The translations under genes and the position numbers were made by a program. Under the pieces are notes generated by a model. That model searched no databases and was not told where the DNA came from. It was given only the letters and a program-made list of their open reading frames with translations. From CAZMVY01 sp964653435 (lineage in GTDB: Bacteria > Planctomycetota > Phycisphaerae > UBA1845 > PWPN01), in the NCBI GenBank assembly GCA_964653435.1, contig CAZZFA010000007.1:1-64000 (forward strand): a stretch of 64,000 bases of DNA, read 5' to 3'. This document shows positions 52,033 to 62,025 of the stretch, in pieces (the stretch's first letter is position 1; each line of letters starts with the position of its first letter).

Positions 52033-52866
52033 GTGAGCCAGGGCTGGTCGTACATTCTGTATACGCTGCTGGCCATCGGAGCGGCGGGCCTGTATGGCGT
52101 GCTGCCCGATCCGCGGTCTCGATCGCGGCGGACGGGGACGATCCTTCTGCTTGCGGCTCTGGCCGGGCTGATCGTGTTCGGCATCCGCTCGACCGGCTGG
52201 GGCGGCGCGGCCGATCTGCTGTTTTATCTGTTTGCCGGGATCGCGCTTTTCGGGGCGGTGCGCGTGGTGACCCATACGCGTCCGGTCTACAGCGCTTTGT
52301 ACTTCGTCGTGGTGGTGTTGTCGGTTGCGGGGGTTCTCGTGCTTCTCGACGCGGAGTTTCTGGCCGCCGCCCTGGTCATCATTTACGTCGGGGCGATCCT
52401 CGTGACGTACGTCTTCGTCATCATGCTGGCGCAGCAGAGCGGCACGGCGGCCTGCGACTCCATCGCGCGGGACCCGGGCTTCGCCGTCGTCGTGGGCTTT
52501 CTGCTTGTGGCGTGCGTCGGGAGCCTCTTGCCGGGCATACCGGGCGTTCCGGCGGGGGGGCTGCAGACGGCCGGCGAAGGCGCCAAACCGTCTGCGGCGG
52601 CGGATTCGCAGGCGGTCGGCGGGCCGCTCGTGAACGGGGGCGATCCGGCGACGGTTGCGGAGGCGGCTCCGGGGACCGTTCGCGAACTCGGCGGCCGCCT
52701 GCTGACGCGGTATGCCGTCGCCGTCGAGGTGGCGGGCGCATTGCTGCTTGTGGCAATGGTGGGCGCCATCTGGGTGGCGCGGCGCCCCCTGCCGCCGGGG
52801 GCACCGGCTGCTTCGGATGCGGGCAAGCCCCCCGGGCAGATCGGGCGCGAAGTGCCTCCGTTCTGA
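52033..52866 (+). CDS. nuoJ: NADH-quinone oxidoreductase subunit J
   Basis: Five-helix membrane subunit. 277 residues, longer than the usual 165-200: a glycine/alanine-rich insert of about 60 residues (from roughly PGIPGVPAGG to ATVAEAAPG) precedes the last helix. The conserved third helix is recognisable in AALVIIYVGAILV. GTG start at 52033, 57 bp after nuoI. Confidence 0.92.
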   Translation: MSQGWSYILYTLLAIGAAGLYGVLPDPRSRSRRTGTILLLAALAGLIVFGIRSTGWGGAADLLFYLFAGIALFGAVRVVTHTRPVYSALYFVVVVLSVAGVLVLLDAEFLAAALVIIYVGAILVTYVFVIMLAQQSGTAACDSIARDPGFAVVVGFLLVACVGSLLPGIPGVPAGGLQTAGEGAKPSAAADSQAVGGPLVNGGDPATVAEAAPGTVRELGGRLLTRYAVAVEVAGALLLVAMVGAIWVARRPLPPGAPAASDAGKPPGQIGREVPPF

Positions 52867-52892
52867 ACGAGCCGGAGGCGGGAGTATCAGGA

Positions 52893-53195
52893 ATGCCGCT
52901 GCTGCACGGATATGTTATTCTCGGGGCGCTGCTCTTCGCACTGGGGCTCGTCGGTTTTCTGACCCGGCGGAATCTCATCATCATCTTCCTGTCCACGGAG
53001 GTGATGTTCCAGGGCGTTCTGCTGAACCTGGCGGGGCTGGGGCGCTATCACCGCCAGCTCGACGGCCAGTCGTTTGCGATGTTCCTGCTGGTCGTGGCGG
53101 CAGTGGAGGCGGGGCTGGGGCTGGGCCTCGTGGTGCTCCTGTTCCGGCGAAAGGGAACGCTCGACGCCGAGGCGTGGCGGATGCTGCAGGGCTGA
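52893..53195 (+). CDS. nuoK: NADH-quinone oxidoreductase subunit K
   Basis: 100 residues, three helices, the normal NuoK size. The conserved glutamate of the second helix is in FLSTEVMFQG and that of the third in VVAAVEAGLGL; these lie on the proton path. GGGAG and CAGGA are near the ATG at 52893. Confidence 0.95.
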   Translation: MPLLHGYVILGALLFALGLVGFLTRRNLIIIFLSTEVMFQGVLLNLAGLGRYHRQLDGQSFAMFLLVVAAVEAGLGLGLVVLLFRRKGTLDAEAWRMLQG

Positions 53196-53199
53196 GGGT

Positions 53200-55191
<1,992 letters not shown>

Positions 55192-55195
55192 GGCG

Positions 55196-57127
55196 ATGGT
55201 CGGTTTTCTGTCCAGGTGGATCCTGACGGTGGTAATCTTCGCCCCGCTGGCCGGGGCGCTGATGATCTGCCTGATGAATCCGCGCTCGCACCGGCAGATC
55301 CGCCGGGCGGCCCTCTTTGCCTCGTTCGCCACGCTCGGTTTCACGCTTGCCGCGCTGCGGTTGTTTCAGCAGGCGGAGTGCGCGGACGGACAGCCGGCGT
55401 GGGAGGCCGGGCAGTACGCGCTTTCCCTCCGGCTGCCCTGGGTCGGGGATCCCGATCTGCTGCCGGCCGTAGACTTCGCGTACCACGTCGGCATCGACGG
55501 CGTGAGCGTCTGGCTGGTCGCGCTGACCGCGCTGCTCACGCCGCTGGCGATCTGGTCGAGCTTTACCGCGATCCGCGAACGCGTGAAGGAGTTCTACATT
55601 CTGATGCTGCTGGTGGAGACCGGCATGCTCGGCGTGTTCTGCGCCCGCGATCTGCTGTTGTTCTATGCGTTCTTCGAGTTCACGATGGTCCCGATGTACT
55701 TCCTCGTGGGCATCTGGGGCGGCCCGCAGAAGCGGCGTGCGGCGTTGCGGTTCTTCGCGTATACGATTGCCGGCGATGCCCTCACGCTGGCGGGCGTGCT
55801 GTTCCTGGCGTACCAGGCGTATCGGGAAGCGGGGGGGGGCGTCTTCACGTTCGATCTCGAGCGGCTCTATGCCGTCGGCCGGTCGCTTGATCCCTCGGTC
55901 CAGTTCTGGCTGTTTCTCGCCGTTTCGGCCGGTTTTGCCGTGAAGGTGCCGATGTTTCCGCTGCACACATGGTTGCCCCTGGCGCACACCGAGGCGCCGA
56001 CGGCCGGCAGCGTTGTCCTCGCCGGGCTGCTCCTCAAGCTGGGGACGTACGGGTTTCTGCGGGTGAGCATGCCGATGTTTCCGTCGGCGACGCTGGAGCT
56101 TGCGGCCGTCGTGGCGGCCCTGGGGGTAGTCGGGATCGTTTACGGGGCGCTGGCGGCATGGGTGCAGACGGACGTCAAGCGACTCGTGGCCTATTCCTCG
56201 GTCTCGCATCTCGGCTTCGTGCTGCTGGGCCTGTTCAGCCTGAAGATGGGCGGGCTGAGCGGGTCGCTGCTGTATATGGTCAACCACGGGCTGTCGACGG
56301 GGGCCCTGTTCCTCGTCGTGGGCATGGTGTACGAGCGGTATCACACCCGCAGCATAGCGGAGATCGGCGGGCTGGCCCGGCGGATGCCGTGGCTGTCGTT
56401 CTTCCTGATCTTCTTCGCGCTGAGCAGCCTCGGCCTGCCGGGGCTCAACGGGTTCGTCGGGGAGTTGCTGGTGCTCATCGGTGTGTTCAGCTCGGCGCGG
56501 ACCTTTGACGGCAATCCGGCGGGTCCGCTTGGCCCGTCCTATGCGGTGCTGGCCGCCACGGGCGTCGTGCTCAGCGCGGTCTACCTGCTGTGGATGTGCC
56601 AGCGCGTGCTCTTCGGCCCGCTGCGCGAGCCGGCGGGAACGCCGGACGCGTCACGCGGGCTGACGCCTGATCTGACCCGGCGGGAGATCGCCATCCTCGT
56701 GCCGATCGCGGCCGTGTGCCTGCTGATCGGCCTGTGGCCGAGGCCGTTCCTCGCCTTGATGCAGCCGGCTCTGCAGGAACAGATCGTCGCGCGTGTTCTG
56801 CCCGGGGCGGGGACGCAGCCGCTGACAGGGCCGGACCGGCAGCCGGATCGCGTCGCCAACGCTGCGGCGGCGGGCGTCCGGTCGGCTCAAGCGGCCGCGC
56901 CGTCGCCCGCGAAGCGCCGGGCGGGCAGTGCGAGTATCCCGGCTCGCCGGACGGATCAGGCGGCTGATCGTGCGCGAACGACGCGACTGCCGGTTGCGAT
57001 TTGCGGGGTTCCTGCTTCGGGCGGCGGTTTCGGCGGGGGTGTGGAACGGGGCGAACGGGTTCCGGCAAAGGCATTACCGGGACTCCTGCTCGACCGGCGC
57101 GAGACAGGACTCGGACGGACGCCATGA
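55196..57127 (+). CDS. nuoM: NADH-quinone oxidoreductase subunit M with extended tail
   Basis: Proton-pumping subunit; 643 residues. Family motifs include LPLAHTEAPTAGSVVLAG and KRLVAYSSVSHLGFVLLG. The recognisable protein ends near residue 535 (QEQIVARVLPG). The last about 108 residues are alanine/arginine/proline-rich, hydrophilic and lack family similarity; they run to a stop that overlaps nuoN by four bases. This looks like stop-codon loss into a former spacer. Confidence 0.93.
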   Translation: MVGFLSRWILTVVIFAPLAGALMICLMNPRSHRQIRRAALFASFATLGFTLAALRLFQQAECADGQPAWEAGQYALSLRLPWVGDPDLLPAVDFAYHVGIDGVSVWLVALTALLTPLAIWSSFTAIRERVKEFYILMLLVETGMLGVFCARDLLLFYAFFEFTMVPMYFLVGIWGGPQKRRAALRFFAYTIAGDALTLAGVLFLAYQAYREAGGGVFTFDLERLYAVGRSLDPSVQFWLFLAVSAGFAVKVPMFPLHTWLPLAHTEAPTAGSVVLAGLLLKLGTYGFLRVSMPMFPSATLELAAVVAALGVVGIVYGALAAWVQTDVKRLVAYSSVSHLGFVLLGLFSLKMGGLSGSLLYMVNHGLSTGALFLVVGMVYERYHTRSIAEIGGLARRMPWLSFFLIFFALSSLGLPGLNGFVGELLVLIGVFSSARTFDGNPAGPLGPSYAVLAATGVVLSAVYLLWMCQRVLFGPLREPAGTPDASRGLTPDLTRREIAILVPIAAVCLLIGLWPRPFLALMQPALQEQIVARVLPGAGTQPLTGPDRQPDRVANAAAAGVRSAQAAAPSPAKRRAGSASIPARRTDQAADRARTTRLPVAICGVPASGGGFGGGVERGERVPAKALPGLLLDRRETGLGRTP

Positions 57128-58899
57128 CGAGCCACAACTACTTCATCCTGCTGGCCCCGGAAATCGTGCTGGTGATCGGGGCGTGCCTCGTGCTGCTGAC
57201 GGGTCTGTCCGCGAGGCCCTCGGTGCGGAATGCGACGCGCTGGATGGGCGTCCTGACGATCGTTGGCGCGATGGCGGCCTTCTGCCTGTGGGGGTGGCCG
57301 GCGGCTCTGCAGGACGCTCAGCCGGCCGGCTTCCATGTCACTTCGCTGACCTGGTACGTGCGGTTGATCGCGCTGCTCGTCGGGCTGCTGACGATGCTGA
57401 TCAACCTGCATGTGCCCGAGACCTGGGAGCGCGGCGAATACGGTTCGATGATCCTCTTCTCGCTGGCGGGGATCACGCTGACCGCCGGGGCGGACGACTT
57501 CGTCACGCTCTTCCTTTCGCTGGAGCTGGTCAGCGTGCCGACCTACGCCCTCGTGGCCGCGGGCAGCGCCGACATCCGCTCGCAGGAGGCCGGTCTGAAG
57601 TACTTCTTCCTCGGCGCGCTCGCCGCGGCGATCTTCGTATACGGGTTCAGCTTCCTGTACGGCGTCGCGGGCACCACGCAGCTTTCGGGGATGGCCGCGG
57701 CGCTCGACATCGGGAACGCCTGCACGCGGATCGGGTTGCTGCTGGCCATAGCGGGTCTGGCGTACAAGATCGCCGCCGTGCCGCTGCATGTGTACGCCCC
57801 GGATGTGTATCAGGGAGCGGCTTCGCCCGTCACCGGCCTGCTGGGTTTCTTTCCGAAGGCGGCGGGATTCGTGGCGATCATCAAGCTTCTTGCGCTCGTT
57901 GCCCCGGGCACAGCGGGGCTGGCGGCGGTCATTTCCTGGACGCCCCCGACGGCGCTCTTCTGGCTGATCTGGGTTCTCGCGGCCCTCACGATGACGGTGG
58001 GCAACTGCGTGGCGCTGATGCAGACCAACGCGAAGCGGATTCTCGCCTATTCGAGCATCGCTCACTCGGGATACATGCTTGTCGCGGTACTCGTCGGTCC
58101 GGCCGCGCTGGGCAGCCCGATGCGGGACGGTTGGGCGGCGATGCTTTTCTACGTTGTGGCGTACGGCGTGATGAATCTCGGGGCGTTCGGCGCGCTGGCC
58201 TGCCTGCGGATTCAGGGCCGGCCGGCTGAGGAACTGGACGACCTCGCGGGGCTCGCCCGCACGCACCCGGCCGTGGCGCTGGCAATGGCCGTATGCTGCT
58301 TCAGTCTCATGGGTATGCCGCCGACCCTCGGCTTCATCGGGAAGGTGTACGTCTTTACGGGGGCGCTGTCGCTGGACGAAGGCGATCCTCATCGGGCGGC
58401 GATGATCGCGCTTGTGGTGATCGGGCTGATCAACTCCGCGATCGCGGCGGTTTACTACCTGCGCATCATCGGCGCGTGCTATCTCCGCGAGCCGCGGGAG
58501 TTCTCCGCGCTGGTTTCCGATCGGTCGCTGGCGGTCGGCGTGGCGGCGTGCGCCATTCTGGTTGTGCTGCTGGGGCTGTGGCCGCGGGACCTGTTCCGTC
58601 TGGCGGGATACGCGGCGAGCGACATGTGGCCGGTGCCCCGCGCGACGGGTCGCGAGGAGGCGCCGGAGTCTCCGGAGGCGCAAGAGGCCGAACCTGCCGA
58701 TCACCAGTCATCCGGCGACGGATACAGGCCGGCGTCGTCGAAGAGGGCGGCAAGCAGTGTCAGGAACCCTTCGACCGCGCAAGCACCTTACGTGTCGAGC
58801 GTGCGATACACGGGCGAGACGGCCTTCGCGGACGGAAGGTTCCTGACACCGTCCGCCGGAAGGTTCCTGGCACCGTTTCCTTCCACCGTCTGCTTCTGA
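57124..58899 (+). CDS. nuoN: NADH-quinone oxidoreductase subunit N with extended tail
   Basis: Proton-pumping subunit; 591 residues. YKIAAVPLHVYAPDVYQGA and KRILAYSSIAHSGYMLVA are typical. The family part ends near residue 500. A hydrophilic tail of about 80 residues follows, encoded in part by inverted copies of GTGTCAGGAACC (58757-58768, complement at 58838-58849 and, with one change, 58862-58873). Last gene of the operon; its end is 13 bp from the convergent ilvD gene. Confidence 0.93.
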   Translation: MTSHNYFILLAPEIVLVIGACLVLLTGLSARPSVRNATRWMGVLTIVGAMAAFCLWGWPAALQDAQPAGFHVTSLTWYVRLIALLVGLLTMLINLHVPETWERGEYGSMILFSLAGITLTAGADDFVTLFLSLELVSVPTYALVAAGSADIRSQEAGLKYFFLGALAAAIFVYGFSFLYGVAGTTQLSGMAAALDIGNACTRIGLLLAIAGLAYKIAAVPLHVYAPDVYQGAASPVTGLLGFFPKAAGFVAIIKLLALVAPGTAGLAAVISWTPPTALFWLIWVLAALTMTVGNCVALMQTNAKRILAYSSIAHSGYMLVAVLVGPAALGSPMRDGWAAMLFYVVAYGVMNLGAFGALACLRIQGRPAEELDDLAGLARTHPAVALAMAVCCFSLMGMPPTLGFIGKVYVFTGALSLDEGDPHRAAMIALVVIGLINSAIAAVYYLRIIGACYLREPREFSALVSDRSLAVGVAACAILVVLLGLWPRDLFRLAGYAASDMWPVPRATGREEAPESPEAQEAEPADHQSSGDGYRPASSKRAASSVRNPSTAQAPYVSSVRYTGETAFADGRFLTPSAGRFLAPFPSTVCF

Positions 58900-58912
58900 C
58901 GCCGTCCGCTGC

Positions 58913-60718
58913 CTACATCAGCACGGCGCCCTGTGCGGCGTTGGTCACCTGCTTCTGATAACGACGCAGCCAGCCGTAATTCATCCGCGGGGCGGGGGGC
59001 TTCCAGGCGGCCTTGCGGCGGGCGAGTTCCTCGTCGGAGACAAGTACCTGGAGCGTGCTGTTCGGGATGTCGATGCGGATACGGTCGCCGTTTTTCAACA
59101 GCCCGATCGGGCCGCCCTCGGCCGCCTCGGGGGAGACGTGGCAAACGCAGGCGCCGCGCGTGCCGCCGGAGAAGCGGCCGTCCGTGATCAGCGCGACCTT
59201 GTCGCCGAGGCCCTGCCCCATGATGTAGCTCGTGGGGGCGAGCATTTCCTGCATGCCGGGGCCGCCGCGCGGGCCTTCGTAGCGGATTACCACGACGTGG
59301 CCGGGCTTCACCGCGCCGGCGAGGATGCCTTCGCAGGCGTCCTCCTGCGATTCGAAGACGATCGCTTCGCCCTCGAACTGCTTCATCGTCTCGATCACGC
59401 CGGCGCTCTTGATCACGCTGCCCTGCGGGGCGAGGTTGCCGTACAGGATCGTCAGGCCGCCGGTAGGCGAGTATGCCCGATCGACCGTCCGGATGCAGTC
59501 ATACGGATCGAAGCCGAGGTCGTCGGGCGTGAGATCCCTGATCGACTTGTGCGTCCGCTTCACGCTGGAGCCGGGCACGTTCGGCTCCCCGCCGGGGGCG
59601 ACGGCCGCAAGTTCGAGCGCCTCCGCCTTCACCCGGGTCCCGCGGATGTCATAGTCGTCGATATTTCCGCCCAGCGTCCTGCCCGTTACGGTCAGGCAGT
59701 GCTCCTTGAGCAGCCCCGGGCAGCCCCGGCGCACTTCGCCCAGGATCGTATGAATCCCGCCCGCGCGGTGCACGTCTTCCACGTGGTATTTCGAGCTCGG
59801 CGAGACCTTGCAGATGTTCGGCGTGCGGGTCGCAAGGTCGTTGATGTGGCCCAGGTTGAAATCGACGCCGGCCTCCTTGGCGATCGCCAGGATGTGCAGC
59901 AGGGTGTTCGTCGAGCCGCCCATGGCCATGTCGAGCACCATGGCGTTGCAGAAGGCGTCGAACGTGGCGATGTCCCGCGGCTTGATGTCGCGCCGGACCA
60001 GCTCCACGATCTGAAACGCGGCCTTGCGGTAGAGCCGCTTGCGGTCTTCGCTGGTGGCCAGGACGGTGCCGTTGCCCGGCAGGGCCATCCCCAGGGCCTC
60101 GCAGAGGCAGTTCATCGAGTTCGCGGTGAACATTCCGGAGCAGGAGCCGCACGTCGGGCAGCCGAATTGCTCGAGCTTCCGGAGCTGCGCATCATCGATC
60201 GCGCCGACCTTGCGCGCCCCGACGCCCTCGAAGACGCTGATCAGATCGACGACCCTTCCGTCCGGGGTGCGCCCGGCCTCCATGGGACCGCCGGAGACAA
60301 AGATCGTCGGCACGTTCGTCCGCATCGCCGCCATCAGCATGCCGGGCACGATCTTGTCGCAGTTCGGGATGCAGACCATCCCGTCGAAACGGTGCGCCTC
60401 GAGCATCGTCTCCACGCAGTCGGCGATCAGCTCGCGCGAGGGAAGCGAATACTTCATCCCCAGATGGCCCATCGCGATGCCGTCATCCACCCCGATCGTG
60501 TTGAACACGAAGGGCACCCCGCCGGCCTCGCGGACGCACTGTTTCACGTACTGCCCGACCTCGTTCAGGTGCGCATGGCCGGGGATGATGTCCACGTAGC
60601 TGTTGCAGATCGCGATGAACGGCTTGTCCTCGTCGCCGTCGCGAAAGTTGCCCGTCGCCCGGAGCAGGCTGCGATGGGGCGCCCGCTCGAAGCCCTTCTT
60701 GACCATGTCACTGCGCAT
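58913..60718 (-). CDS. ilvD: Dihydroxy-acid dehydratase
   Basis: Dehydrates 2,3-dihydroxy-3-methyl acids to the 2-oxo acid precursors of valine, leucine and isoleucine. 601 residues. The [2Fe-2S] or [4Fe-4S] cluster cysteines occur in ICNSYVDIIPGH, NCDK and TCGSCSGMFTANSMN; the GRFSGGT region near the C-terminus is conserved. Promoter at 60785-60812. Other ilv genes are not in the window. Confidence 0.96.
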   Translation of the reverse strand: MRSDMVKKGFERAPHRSLLRATGNFRDGDEDKPFIAICNSYVDIIPGHAHLNEVGQYVKQCVREAGGVPFVFNTIGVDDGIAMGHLGMKYSLPSRELIADCVETMLEAHRFDGMVCIPNCDKIVPGMLMAAMRTNVPTIFVSGGPMEAGRTPDGRVVDLISVFEGVGARKVGAIDDAQLRKLEQFGCPTCGSCSGMFTANSMNCLCEALGMALPGNGTVLATSEDRKRLYRKAAFQIVELVRRDIKPRDIATFDAFCNAMVLDMAMGGSTNTLLHILAIAKEAGVDFNLGHINDLATRTPNICKVSPSSKYHVEDVHRAGGIHTILGEVRRGCPGLLKEHCLTVTGRTLGGNIDDYDIRGTRVKAEALELAAVAPGGEPNVPGSSVKRTHKSIRDLTPDDLGFDPYDCIRTVDRAYSPTGGLTILYGNLAPQGSVIKSAGVIETMKQFEGEAIVFESQEDACEGILAGAVKPGHVVVIRYEGPRGGPGMQEMLAPTSYIMGQGLGDKVALITDGRFSGGTRGACVCHVSPEAAEGGPIGLLKNGDRIRIDIPNSTLQVLVSDEELARRKAAWKPPAPRMNYGWLRRYQKQVTNAAQGAVLM

Positions 60719-60784
60719 GAACGTACCTCATATCAGGTCTGTATCCGACTGCTTCGGCGATCCGGTAGCGCGAATCCCGCTTCC

Positions 60785-60812
60785 ATCATACGGCGCCGGG
60801 GTCCCGGTTCAA
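60785..60812 (-). promoter_or_regulatory. Promoter of ilvD
   Basis: On the minus strand TTGAAC (60812-60807), a 16-nt spacer and TATGAT (60790-60785). Transcription start near 60778, about 60 nt before the ilvD ATG. Confidence 0.55.
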
Positions 60813-60868
60813 GGATGGCGGAGGCCTTGTGCGACCGGTCGGGTTTCCATCGCCGCCCGGCGGCCCTC

Positions 60869-61801
60869 CTATCGGCTTCGCAATCGCCCGCTCTGCCGCT
60901 GCCACGCGATTTCCTTCGGCAACCCGGCGCTCAACGGCGTCTGCGGCTCATAGCCGAGCAACTGTCTCGCCTTCGTGATGTCCGCGACGTATCGCATGAT
61001 CTCGCCCGGGCGTGCCGGCTCGTAGGTTACCTTCGGCTCCTTGCCGAGCGCGAGGGCCGTGATGTTCACGAGATCCAGCAGCGAGTTGCCGTGCCCGTAC
61101 GCGAGGTTGATGGTTTCGCTCCGCAGCTTTCCCGCGACGAGGGCATCGATCCCGCGGACGATGCCGTCGATGCAGTCGTCCACGTAGGTGAAGTCGAGCA
61201 CCTTCTGCTTGCCGTACACGGTGATCGGCTCGTTGTTGGCGATCCGGCGGATGAACAGGGGGACGACGCGTTCGAGCCGCTCGATGTCGTCGTCGTAGCG
61301 GCCGTACACGTTGCTGAAGCGGAAGACCAGGTGCGGCAGTCCGTAGCATTCGCCGTACGAGTACACGAGTGCCTCGCCGGCGATCTTGCTGGCGGAGTAG
61401 GGGCTCTCCGCCACGACGAAGTCCGCCGCCGCCTCGTCGGTGACGTGCCGATGGATGTCGCCGTAGACCTCCCGCGAGCTGCCGAAGACGAACGGGATGC
61501 CGTGCCGTCGGCAGTAATCGAGCACCACGAAGCACATGCGGATGTTCTCCATCGCGCGGTCCGGGTGTTCCACAAGTTCAAAGACCTTCGCATGTGCCGC
61601 GAGGTGAACGACGACGTCGAACGGCCCGCGGGGCAGTTGGTCCGGGTCGACCCGGTTGAGGTCCAGCAGGTGCGTCGGGAAGCGGTCGGTCCAGGTGTTC
61701 TTGCGGCAATCGATGCCCTCCACGCGGTCGCCCCTCGCGAGGAGCGTCAGCCCGAGGTTCGTGCCGATCTGTCCGCTTGATCCGGTGATGAGTACCTTCA
61801 T
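60869..61801 (-). CDS. NAD-dependent epimerase/dehydratase, extended SDR
   Basis: 310 residues. Rossmann start KVLITGSSGQIGTNLGLTL, active-site serine in FGSSREVYGD and the YSASK catalytic pair. These place it among nucleotide-sugar epimerases/dehydratases (UDP-glucose 4-epimerase-like). The RFSNVYGRYDDD segment fits sugar nucleotide binding. Exact substrate unknown; it may feed envelope polysaccharide synthesis. The ATG at 61801 is the natural start. Confidence 0.88.
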   Translation of the reverse strand: MKVLITGSSGQIGTNLGLTLLARGDRVEGIDCRKNTWTDRFPTHLLDLNRVDPDQLPRGPFDVVVHLAAHAKVFELVEHPDRAMENIRMCFVVLDYCRRHGIPFVFGSSREVYGDIHRHVTDEAAADFVVAESPYSASKIAGEALVYSYGECYGLPHLVFRFSNVYGRYDDDIERLERVVPLFIRRIANNEPITVYGKQKVLDFTYVDDCIDGIVRGIDALVAGKLRSETINLAYGHGNSLLDLVNITALALGKEPKVTYEPARPGEIMRYVADITKARQLLGYEPQTPLSAGLPKEIAWQRQSGRLRSR

Positions 61802-62025
61802 GAGCAGGGAGTATACGCCGGGCGGTCACGCTCGTCACGGGTCGGACCGCGGGCCGGCCGCGGGTCTCGGACCGGCGGGCCGGACTTTTCGCCACGCTTT
61901 GCCCGCGGCGGCGTGTTGCCGGAGAATGCCGGCGTGCAGGAGGTTGTCCGACGGCGGATCGTGCCCCGCAGGCGGCCGGCGGGCACGCCCGGCGCGGGGC
62001 TCTGCGGCGGAACGAGGGATATCCG

